This document shows, one piece after another, positions 16,819 to 23,932 of a DNA stretch of 64,000 nt. Origin of the DNA: Planotetraspora mira. Its GTDB lineage: Bacteria; Actinomycetota; Actinomycetes; Streptosporangiales; Streptosporangiaceae. Below the pieces are notes generated by a model, which was given only the letters and a program-made list of their open reading frames with translations, was not told where the DNA came from and did no database searches. The translations under genes and the position numbers were made by a program. The stretch spans positions 236,340 through 300,339 of the forward strand of contig NZ_BOOO01000008.1 of NCBI RefSeq assembly GCF_016863275.1, read 5' to 3'. Each line of letters begins with the position of its first letter. The first letter of the stretch is position 1.

Positions 16819-17007
16819 AACGCCGCCTGGCGACAGGAATCGCGGCCGATCTGCCGGCTGTACTGCCCGCGCACTCCTACATCGCCGGGGTAAAACTCGC
16901 CGCGCGGGGTCGCCGTCCGCCCGATAGCGTGATCGGAGCGAAGATCCGCCGGCTCATGCGGGAGCGATCAGTCCCCGCGGGTCGACTTGCGAAAGGGGCG
17001 GAAGAAG

Positions 17008-17592
17008 ATGCGGTACGCGAGGACGCTCGTCGAGGCGCATCTCTACATCAGCCTCACTCTTTCCGCGGACGGGAGCCGCGAGGACGCGGCGCGCAACCAC
17101 CAGGCACTGACGGCACTGATTGAAGGACCCAACGCCTGGACGCTCCGCTTCGAAGAGCCGGGTGGCGGGGCTCCGCCAATCGCGATCTGCGTACGGTACG
17201 AGACCGAGGCCGAGGCGAGACGCGACGCGCTGACATTCGGCTGGGGAGTGTCCGAGGTCATCGACGCGGGCCAGTGGCTGCAGATCAGCGCGGTGTACGC
17301 GCGCCGCGCTCTGCGGGAGGGCCTGTTCTTCGCCATGGATCCCACCGACGGCGAAAAGTATCAGGGCATCGTGTCGGGCTGGAAGCTCGCGCGCGACACT
17401 ACGTCCGAGGCCGCCAAATTCCTCGATGATGACGATGAGATGCCGGACTCGGCGTTCTGGACGACGATGGGGATGAGCGCGCGCCGCGAGTCACCGGAAC
17501 GCTTCAGCCGGGAACGGCTGGACAGCGACTACGTCTTCTGCCAGACCAGCCTTGACGACTTCCTGCGGCTGCACGCCAAGCGCTGGGGCTGA
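17008..17592 (+). CDS. Hypothetical protein, 194 residues
   Basis: I do not recognise the family. The protein begins RYARTLVEAHLYISLTLSAD after ATG at 17008, which has AAGGGGCGG in the preceding 15 bases; a TTG start 21 bases upstream is also possible. It is soluble, with no signal peptide or TM segment, and mixed alpha/beta in appearance. Acidic patches (DDDDEMPDS near residue 140) precede a C-terminal helix ending FLRLHAKRWG. It sits between a TenA fragment and an HxlR fragment, so its original neighbours are lost. Codon usage is normal for the chromosome, which supports that it is real. Confidence 0.65.
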   Translation: MRYARTLVEAHLYISLTLSADGSREDAARNHQALTALIEGPNAWTLRFEEPGGGAPPIAICVRYETEAEARRDALTFGWGVSEVIDAGQWLQISAVYARRALREGLFFAMDPTDGEKYQGIVSGWKLARDTTSEAAKFLDDDDEMPDSAFWTTMGMSARRESPERFSRERLDSDYVFCQTSLDDFLRLHAKRWG

Positions 17593-17641
17593 TCAGTTGC
17601 CGCCGAAGTAGGTGTACGGGGCCACCGTACACACCGTTCGG

Positions 17642-17805
17642 TCAGCCGTCGGTGGTCTTGTACACCGCGCGGGCGGCGTGAACTGCTTCGAGGTTTTCAT
17701 CGGTCCAGCGCACGACAGTGTTGACGATGCCGAATAGCTCCCGCCCTGCTCGAGTGATGCCGTACTCGACCTGGGGCGGGACCTTTGGTACGACAACAAG
17801 TAATG
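17642..17805 (-). pseudogene. HxlR-family regulator, C-terminal fragment
   Basis: Reads VPKVPPQVEYGITRAGRELF, then GIVNTVVRWTDENLEAVHAA to a stop at 17642-17644. This is the C-terminal wing and helix of HxlR regulators (VPP.VEY.LT..G..L). The helix-turn-helix proper is missing upstream, so it cannot bind DNA. Remnant. Confidence 0.6.
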
Positions 17806-18892
17806 GCGGCACTGTCCGGTGAGGCATGTCGTATGCCCCACGATGACCCGCAGGCGAGGATTGCTGTGCCGCTTCCGGCTTCTTATTGCCAATCCTCCTT
17901 ATCCCATGACAGCGGTGGCCACGATCACTGGCTAGTCCCGGAGAACATAGACCCGCTCACGCAGGCCTCTGAGAGCACACATGAGTGATCTCTAGAACAC
18001 GGGACCTGCGCGGGATGATCTTCGAGGTACCACCTCATATGGAAGGCATTCAACCTGTCGGCCCGCTACGACAATTCGCTTTGGCCAACAGAGTGCCAAC
18101 GATGGCAAAAGTGCCGCTGAGAACTGCGTCCATGATGAAAGTCGACCACAACGCCACGGATGCCGGTAGCCCTTATGGGTTTCTGGGGCGGGGTGCGCAG
18201 GGCGGATCTCCACTGGGCTGCGGGCGCCTCGGGTGATGACCAGTCGCGCGCAACCCGCGTGGGGAGCAGCGGATTAGCGGGACCAGAGGCTACCGGGCTC
18301 CAAACTGGCCTCGGAGGTGCGTCCACGCCGTCCCGAGGACTCTTGCGCGACCCATCCGTGGACAAATCGCCCCTGTCCATGATCGCTTGATCCACCCGCA
18401 GCACTACCGAAAGGCCCCGAGCGACTGCTCCTGGGCCCTTCTATATACGACTTACAGGACAGTTGGCCGTTTCATCGGTGGATCATGGGGGACACCGGAC
18501 ATACGGGCTATGGAGGATCTGATGTTTCCGGTTTCGTGGAGTCGCTTTGGTCGACTGGCATGCCCTTGGTCCTCAGGAGAGGCTCAGCATGCCGCCAACC
18601 TTCACCTGCCCGAACTCCTGCTGTCCTCAGATCGCCCAAACCATCACGTTCTCCAAGTCCGCGAGGAGGACGAGAAGCGGCTTAATGCCTCAGACAGCCT
18701 TGTTGAAATCGCTTCATGAACTTGCAGTCCCACGCTTCTTACGTTATGCGGCGCCTAACCCCATGCCGGTAGGAGTTAGGCGGGCATTGACTACCAGGCG
18801 ATGCTCTAGGGCACTAAGAGGCATGAAGACTTCTCTTGATGACGCCGCCCTCGAGTGAGATCGATTATGACAGATTTCCAAGCGTATGCGCC
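17806..18892. other. About 1.1 kb without a supported gene
   Basis: Several short frames exist on both strands but none shows a ribosome-binding site with family likeness. Base composition drifts from high GC (18.0-18.4 kb) towards the low GC of the operon that follows. A hairpin at 18411-18440 is the only structure I can point to. This is probably the edge of the acquired segment beginning at about 18.8 kb. Confidence 0.45.
18411..18440. terminator. Terminator-like hairpin in the gene-free stretch
   Basis: GAGC-GACT-GCTC forms the tip. GGCCC and GGGCC extend the stem with a small bulge, followed by TTCTATAT. No intact gene ends next to it, so it may be a relic. Confidence 0.35.
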
Positions 18893-18921
18893 TGTACAGC
18901 CTTGGCCTCCGGGCCTAGACT
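18893..18921 (+). promoter_or_regulatory. Candidate sigma-70 type promoter of the low-GC operon
   Basis: TGTACA (18893-18898) and TAGACT (18916-18921) are 17 bases apart and each matches four of six consensus bases. The predicted leader would be about 33 bases to the GTG at 18962. Confidence 0.4.
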
Positions 18922-18961
18922 CAATTCGACCTGCAGGCCACAACTAGAAGGTGAGGCCGTG

Positions 18962-19873
18962 GTGCCAGTTCCTCGATCTAAAGTTGCCAGGTTTTTCCTC
19001 GATTCTTATTGGTTAAGTCTCAGAGGCCTAATACGGCACGTTCGCGTCACTGCAATAGCTCTCACCTCTTTTATTTCGTTCTTGCTTTTGCTGCTCGTCG
19101 AGCTATCCGATCGCAACGATCTGTTCGGCTTAAGCAAAGCAACGTGGCTAAGTGTCGTGGGCTCCATATTCGCCGCCGCGCTATTCCTGTTCATTGAGTC
19201 TACCGTGCGCGCCATAAATGTTACCGAAAAGAATGTAGAGCAAGAGCTCTACCGACGACTCGTCCACGAGCAGGGGATCTTGGATGTCCATAACCAAAGA
19301 GGAGATGATCGCGTAACCGAGCTATATCGTAAATTAATATCTAATGCAGAAACTCGAATCTGGGCAATCGGAATGACGAATGGGCATTTCGTGATCCAAC
19401 ACTTGCCTGCCATTTGTGAGCGCATGGTGAAGCGCCCGCTCGACGTGATCGTTGCTTTTTGGGACCCAGAGGCTTCAATTTTGAGGCCTCAATCATATGA
19501 AGGGTCAACCGCCCCGATCAGTCTGCTTTCATTGCAGAGCCACCTCGAGGGGAAGCACATTCAGGATGACGATCTAACGCAAACAGTTCGCAGGAGACAG
19601 GATCAGATCCGGAGTGCGATCGAACCGCTCACTCCCCTTATCGGACATATACGCATATTTGAAATAGCGCATGTAGCGAACTTCACTTGCCTGGTAGTGG
19701 ATGATCAAGTGTTCTTCTTTCCCTTCCTCGCTGGGCCCGACAGTACGAACAACCCCACGATCCGATGTGCCACCGATGGACGCATAGGAGAAGCCATACT
19801 GCACCACCTCTCGCATCTATTGGGTAGCAAGGAGCACAGTACCGTCTATTGGGAAGCGGGTGGCGTCAAATGA
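18962..19873 (+). CDS. Membrane protein with a cytoplasmic PLD-like (DUF5919-like) domain; first gene of a low-GC operon
   Basis: About 303 residues. Two TM helices lie at about 30-47 (TAIALTSFISFLLLLLVE) and 61-78 (TWLSVVGSIFAAALFLFI). A long soluble part follows: a helical linker (NVEQELYRRLVHEQG), then ELYRKLISNAETRIWAIGMT, RPLDVIVAFWDPEAS and, near the end, HIRIFEIAHVANFTCLVVDD followed by QVFFFPFLAGP. This order resembles the degenerate phospholipase-D fold of DUF5919-like proteins; no HKD catalytic motif is visible, so it may be a sensor or binding domain. The start is GTG at 18962 (or 18959) behind GTGAGG. TTA codons and low GC set it apart from the chromosome. The stop overlaps the next ATG (ATGA). 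Fold assignment is inference. Confidence 0.7.
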   Translation: MPVPRSKVARFFLDSYWLSLRGLIRHVRVTAIALTSFISFLLLLLVELSDRNDLFGLSKATWLSVVGSIFAAALFLFIESTVRAINVTEKNVEQELYRRLVHEQGILDVHNQRGDDRVTELYRKLISNAETRIWAIGMTNGHFVIQHLPAICERMVKRPLDVIVAFWDPEASILRPQSYEGSTAPISLLSLQSHLEGKHIQDDDLTQTVRRRQDQIRSAIEPLTPLIGHIRIFEIAHVANFTCLVVDDQVFFFPFLAGPDSTNNPTIRCATDGRIGEAILHHLSHLLGSKEHSTVYWEAGGVK

Positions 19874-20439
19874 GGATCGCCTTTACAGGGTCTACGTCCA
19901 CCGGGAAAACCACCCTCGTTGAAGCGTTACTTCAAGATCCTACGTTCAGTGAATATGTCTCGGTCCATCACACCGTGGATGCTAGGCATATTCTGCAAAA
20001 TTTAGGATTTCATTCCATGGATCCGATGACGCCGGAAGAGACTCGGTATTTTCAACTCACGTATTTCATACGCAAACTATACGGCGAGCGGGGCAGAAGT
20101 AGCTTCGTAACCGAAAGATCATTCGTGGACATCGCTGCATATTGGATGGAGCGTGACACATTGGGGTGTTCTCAATTCGAGCAAAGAATTCTCATGGATC
20201 CCTGCGAGATGGAGGCGAAGTCTTACGAGATCCACTTCTATCTGCCATTTGATGTCGTCCCGTTCCAGTCGGACGGCTGGCGATCTGAAGATTTGGATTT
20301 TCATAGACGGGTGGATCGACGGATACATTCTCTACTGGAGGCTTGGAAGATAAATTACGTGACCTTGGCGACTCCAAGCCATACCGAACGAATTGAGACT
20401 GTACTCCGACACCTGAGGAGAATCAGTGCATCACAATGA
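19870..20439 (+). CDS. P-loop NTPase/kinase (AAA_28/NadR-like); second gene of the operon
   Basis: A 189-residue single-domain NTPase. The Walker A motif is at the very N-terminus: GSTSTGKTTL at residues 7-16. ETRYFQLTYFIRKLYGERG and FVTERSFVDIAAYWMER follow; the TERS segment is in the position of the Asp/Glu-Arg motif of nucleoside or nucleotide kinases of the NadR/thymidylate kinase type. IHFYLPFDVVPF is the next core strand and RRVDRRIHSLLEAW a lid-like helix. It may phosphorylate a nucleoside, nicotinamide riboside-like compound or other small molecule. The ATG at 19870 overlaps the upstream stop by four bases, and its 3' end overlaps the radical SAM gene by 14 bases. It contains TTA codons. 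Confidence 0.75.
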   Translation: MRIAFTGSTSTGKTTLVEALLQDPTFSEYVSVHHTVDARHILQNLGFHSMDPMTPEETRYFQLTYFIRKLYGERGRSSFVTERSFVDIAAYWMERDTLGCSQFEQRILMDPCEMEAKSYEIHFYLPFDVVPFQSDGWRSEDLDFHRRVDRRIHSLLEAWKINYVTLATPSHTERIETVLRHLRRISASQ

Positions 20440-21844
20440 GGTCCTTCTCGTGTCAGCGGGAATGCTCAAGCCCAAGAAGGCGGATAACGAAATCCACCGC
20501 CTCAATCTCTACCTGAACTACGGGTTGTTGGGTCTCGCATCAATAATAGACGAAGCCGGCTATTCAGCTCAGGTTGTACATGGACGCTTCACTCACCCTG
20601 AGGACCTAATTGATGATCTAGAGACGTCCGGTCTATTACGAACCACTCAGCCGATAATGCTGTCGTTGCCGAGCAGTTTTTGCCTGGAGTGGGCGGACCT
20701 TTTTTCCCGCGGCATAAAGCAACGGTTCCCGAAGTCTGCAATCGTTGCCGGAGGGCGATGGGTGCTCGGCCCACACGCGTCTTGGGCGGAAGCTCGATTA
20801 CCTGCTGTAGACCTTTTTGTCTATGGCACAGCCGAAGGGCGCATCCTACAGTTACTTCAGGGGCAATCCTCATGGCATGGGATGCCGTCCAGCAGCGGCT
20901 CCCGCGATCGCACGCCGGAGCCACCACTTCAGAATCTTCCAAAACTTAATTACCTGCTGATGAAAGACTTCAAGGAATACCATCCGAGTCTAGAGATGTC
21001 CAGAGGGTGCGGTTTCAGCTGTTCCTTTTGCGTCGAACGCGACGTAAAACTTGAAGCGATGCGTGATCCAGAATCGACGGCAGCCGAGTTGAGCCGTTAC
21101 GCAAATCTGTATGGGTCGGCTTCTATCCATCCGTACTTTGAGGCATCGTACTTCAGGCCAACACGGCCCTGGATAGAGGCCTTTAGAGATGTATATTGCT
21201 CGAGTGGTCTCGACATCCAATGGCGCTGCGAGACGAGAGTCGACACATGGCCCCCATCCGATATAACCAAGCTGGCCGCCGCAGGTCTCCGAGTGATTGA
21301 TCTCGGCCTCGAATCCGGTAGCCCGACACAACTCATGGCCATGGGTAAGACCCGGAATCCGGAACGATATCTGAAGAAGGCGGGGGAACTTCTAGAAGCC
21401 TGCCACGACGCCGGCGTTTGGGCAAAGGTGAACATCCTGCTCTACGCAGGAGAGACGCGCAGCAGTATCGAGGAGACAACTCTGTGGTTGAACCATTATC
21501 GTCAGTGCATAAAGGGGCTGTCGGTAAGTCCTCTTATCATGTATCGATCGGACGCCGACCCGGATCAATATCTGCATGAACTCCTGTCATTAGGCGCACG
21601 ACCCGTGGAAGAAGGCAGCCTACGTCGAGAGGGGTACGGTCTGATGCATTTGAGTAAGGAAATGACTCACGATGATGCGGTCGAAGCCTCACTTGAGCTC
21701 TCTCGAATGTTCATGTCCAGCCGGGATTATTTTGACCTCAAGTCCTTCAGTTACTTTCCTCGAAGTCTTAGCTGGGAAGACTTCAATAGAATCGCAGCAG
21801 CAACAGCTTCAGATACCTTGCCGTTCAGTCGTCCTGCTAGCTGA
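20426..21844 (+). CDS. Radical SAM protein with B12-binding-like N-terminal domain; third gene of the operon
   Basis: A 472-residue protein. Residues about 5-150 look like the cobalamin-binding-type domain that precedes many radical SAM barrels (LLGLASIIDEAGYSAQVV, IVAGGRWVLGPHASW, VDLFVYGTAEGRILQLL), but the DxHxxG cobalamin motif is not visible. The [4Fe-4S] motif CGFSCSFC is at Cys195, Cys199 and Cys202, followed by the barrel (WRCETRVDTWPPSDITKLAA, LRVIDLGLESGSPTQL, AKVNILLYAGETRSSIEETT). The start is GTG at 20426, with GAGGAG seven bases upstream, inside the end of the kinase gene. The chemistry and substrate are unknown: methylation, rearrangement or tailoring of a nucleotide-like molecule are all possible. 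The low GC and TTA codons match the two genes before it. Confidence 0.8.
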   Translation: MHHNEVLLVSAGMLKPKKADNEIHRLNLYLNYGLLGLASIIDEAGYSAQVVHGRFTHPEDLIDDLETSGLLRTTQPIMLSLPSSFCLEWADLFSRGIKQRFPKSAIVAGGRWVLGPHASWAEARLPAVDLFVYGTAEGRILQLLQGQSSWHGMPSSSGSRDRTPEPPLQNLPKLNYLLMKDFKEYHPSLEMSRGCGFSCSFCVERDVKLEAMRDPESTAAELSRYANLYGSASIHPYFEASYFRPTRPWIEAFRDVYCSSGLDIQWRCETRVDTWPPSDITKLAAAGLRVIDLGLESGSPTQLMAMGKTRNPERYLKKAGELLEACHDAGVWAKVNILLYAGETRSSIEETTLWLNHYRQCIKGLSVSPLIMYRSDADPDQYLHELLSLGARPVEEGSLRREGYGLMHLSKEMTHDDAVEASLELSRMFMSSRDYFDLKSFSYFPRSLSWEDFNRIAAATASDTLPFSRPAS

Positions 21845-22278
21845 TCGTGAAGCCTGGATCCAGACGATATGGCGGCGATCGACGAGATCGTGACGCTCCT
21901 GGCGACGCAGGATCAGTAGCGACGTCAGCCGCTGCCACGCCCTGCTGGGCCTATCGACCGGGCGTGCCGGCGAGCAACCGGCTCCGATGTGCAAAGGCAG
22001 GCCGCCACCAGGCCCTTAGGGCTCTCCCCTCATACCGTGGAGACCTGACCTAAGCATCAGGGACGACATGCGCGAACGGCCTGGTTGGCGCCCCGTTCAA
22101 CGACGCTCTCCTTGAAGTTGCTGCCGAACGAGCACATCGCCAACGACCCCTCCCCCGAGCCCTGGAATCTGCTCTCGCGCATGCAGCCTCGTGTCGATGC
22201 GCCACGCACCGCATGGACGCCGAACCTCTACAAACCCACCCCAGGAATCTGCACATCGGTTTCGTAGGTTCGGGGGCC
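21845..22278. other. Gap after the low-GC operon
   Basis: Composition returns to high GC. A 21-codon plus-strand tail (21851-21919, reading SLDPDDMAAIDEIVTLLATQ to a TAG stop) looks like the C-terminal end of a truncated gene, possibly the site where the operon was inserted. I cannot name its family. No other gene is supported. Confidence 0.4.
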
Positions 22279-22992
22279 ATGACGGTCGAAACCGGCGAGT
22301 TCACTGCCTGGCTACGCGACTTCGAAGGCGCGGCGCTTCTCCGGCAGACATGGGGCGACCCCGACTGGGGCCAGGGCGCGCAGTTGGCGCCTGCCCTGGT
22401 GCGAAGCCTTCAGCGGTTCCAGGTGGGAGAGGATGGCGACGGCGGCGCTCTCATGGGAAAGGCCGACCTGGCGGCCGACCCCGTGTACGCGGACGCGGTC
22501 CGCCTGTTCGTGGCGGAGGAGCGTGAGCACGCCCGCCTGCTGGGCCGCCTGCTCGTGGCGGCGGGCGCGGCGACGATCGCGGGCCACTGGACCGACACCG
22601 TCTTCGTCCGGCTGCGGCGGCTCCTCGGCCTGCGCACGGAGTTGATGGTTCTGATGCTCGCCGAGGTGGTCGCTCTCGGCTACTACCGGGCTGTGCACGA
22701 CGGCGTTCGCGACCCCCTCGCCACGGAGGTGGCGGGCCGGATCCTCGCGGACGAGCTTCGCCATGTGCCGTTTCACTGCGACCGGCTGCGGCGGTCCTTC
22801 CAGGGGTTCTCCCGTCTGTCGCGGGCGGCCGCCTCCGTCCTGTGGTGGTTGTTGCTGGCCGGCGTGGTGACCGTGGTCGTGCTCGACCACGGTCACGCCC
22901 TGCGCGGGGTAGGGGTTTCCCGTACTGCCTTCGCCTGCGAGATCATGGCGGGCTTCCGTGCCGTCGTCGCGAACGTGATGTCACCGCCCTGA
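22279..22992 (+). CDS. Ferritin-like di-iron protein with C-terminal TM segment
   Basis: A 237-residue helical protein with a complete ferritin-like di-iron ligand set: E81-x-x-H84 (AEEREHARLL), Glu129 (LMLAEVVALGYY) and E159-x-x-H162 (LADELRHVPFH). Near the C-terminus (186-202, SVLWWLLLAGVVTVVVL) there is one TM helix, so it may be membrane-attached. Relatives in this broad superfamily act as oxygenases, desaturases or iron stores; which applies here is not clear. The start is placed at ATG 22279 after a G-rich stretch. An ATG 66 bases upstream gives a longer N-terminus without a ribosome-binding site. Convergent with the WrbA-type gene. Confidence 0.75.
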   Translation: MTVETGEFTAWLRDFEGAALLRQTWGDPDWGQGAQLAPALVRSLQRFQVGEDGDGGALMGKADLAADPVYADAVRLFVAEEREHARLLGRLLVAAGAATIAGHWTDTVFVRLRRLLGLRTELMVLMLAEVVALGYYRAVHDGVRDPLATEVAGRILADELRHVPFHCDRLRRSFQGFSRLSRAAASVLWWLLLAGVVTVVVLDHGHALRGVGVSRTAFACEIMAGFRAVVANVMSPP

Positions 22993-23115
22993 TGAACAGG
23001 GCCTGCCGTCCGCCTCCGCTTCGATGAAGGAACGGTCGCCGTCAAGCCTGATCTGGACCGTCTCCCTCTCGCCCTGCCCGCGCAGGCGCCTGGGCGCCCG
23101 AACCGGGGCCTCACA

Positions 23116-23748
23116 TCACACGAACCGGGCCTCGCGTCCACGCTTGAACGTGGCCGCGGTCTCGACGACACGGCGAGTCTGGAACTCCATCGCGGCCAGC
23201 TCGATTTCGCCGGGCGGAACCTCGGCGTTGTTGGACGTGTGGCTGGTGCCGTAGGGGTTGCCCATCTGGAACTGGATCGGGTCGGCGTAACCGGGCGGGA
23301 CGATGATCGATCCCCAGTGGTAGAAGGTGTTGTTCAGCGCGACGATCGTCGTCTCCTGCCCACCGTGTCGGGTGCCGCTGGAGGTGAACGACGAGCCGAT
23401 CTTGTCGATCAGCTTGCCCTGCGCCCACAGGCTGCCCGCGGTGTCGATGAACTGCTTGAGCTGCGCCGCCGGCAGTCCGTAGCGGGTGGGCGTGCCGAAC
23501 ATGATCGCATCGGCCCACACCAGGTCGTCCAGGGACGCCTCCACGATGTGCTGCGTGGCGGCCGCGTGGTCGCTCCATCCCTGGTTTGAGGCGATGGCCT
23601 CGGCGGGTGCCAGCTCGCGCACCTTGCGCAGCCGCACCTCGGCGCCCGCCTTCTCCGCGGCCGTGGCGGCGGCCTTCGCGAGCTCGAAGACCGTTCCCGT
23701 CGACGAGTAGTAGACGACGGCTACTCGGACGGCCTCATTCAAGGACAT
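23116..23748 (-). CDS. wrbA: WrbA-type NAD(P)H:quinone oxidoreductase (flavodoxin fold)
   Basis: A 210-residue flavoprotein. VAVVYYSSTGTVFELAKAA is the flavodoxin phosphate-binding loop, ADAIMFGTPTRYGLPAAQL is the typical WrbA loop, and FTSSGTRHGGQETT and YHWGSIIVPPGY complete the FMN site. It reduces quinones by two electrons and so protects against redox cycling. The start is ATG at 23748 (SLNEAVRVAVVYY). The frame stays open for another 190 bases upstream and would add a tandem TDAM repeat, but the palindromic operator and the family alignment argue for the shorter form. Probably controlled by a quinone- or electrophile-sensing repressor acting on that operator. Confidence 0.92.
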   Translation of the reverse strand: MSLNEAVRVAVVYYSSTGTVFELAKAAATAAEKAGAEVRLRKVRELAPAEAIASNQGWSDHAAATQHIVEASLDDLVWADAIMFGTPTRYGLPAAQLKQFIDTAGSLWAQGKLIDKIGSSFTSSGTRHGGQETTIVALNNTFYHWGSIIVPPGYADPIQFQMGNPYGTSHTSNNAEVPPGEIELAAMEFQTRRVVETAATFKRGREARFV

Positions 23749-23761
23749 GGCTGATCTCTCT

Positions 23762-23787
23762 CTCATTTCGGTCCAAACCAAAATGAG
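23762..23787. promoter_or_regulatory. 26-bp palindromic operator upstream of wrbA
   Basis: CTCATTTCGGT and ACCAAAATGAG are arms of a near-perfect inverted repeat around CCAA, 14 bases before the wrbA start. Its position suits a repressor that blocks transcription. The regulator is not encoded next door in an obvious way; an HxlR, MarR or TetR type protein would fit. Confidence 0.6.
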
Positions 23788-23814
23788 AACGTAGGCCGGG
23801 CCGTCGGAGCGCAC

Positions 23815-23866
23815 ATCGGTCATCGCATCGGTCATCGCATCGGTCATGGCGTCGGTCATGGCGTCG
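23815..23866. repeat. 12-bp tandem repeat, about four copies
   Basis: Units CGGTCATCGCAT / CGGTCATGGCGT follow each other without spacers. A second short GAGCGCCAC-like repeat lies at about 23876-23917. Both are in the gap between wrbA and the LuxR-type gene. Confidence 0.8.
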
Positions 23867-23932
23867 GCTCTCGGCCGCCGAGCGCCACCGAGCGCCACCA
23901 AGCGCCGCCGAGCGCGTACGGCAGGCGGGCCG

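Larger units (their letters stand above)
16443..17007. other. Gap between GntR and the next plus-strand gene
   Basis: It contains the GntR upstream region, the TenA remnant below and about 190 bases (16819-17007) whose plus-strand frame (reading SVIGAKIRRLMRERS) looks faintly protein-like but is unrecognised. Confidence 0.4.

Noticed and set aside
16806..17007. Small regulator gene between the TenA fragment and the 194-residue gene
   Set aside because: The frame reads GAKIRRLMRERSVPAG, faintly like a helix-turn-helix start, but it runs out of phase into the next gene and has no family support.
18387..18858. Short plus-strand frames of about 100 codons before the low-GC operon
   Set aside because: Three overlapping frames in all phases, no ribosome-binding sites and no recognisable motif.
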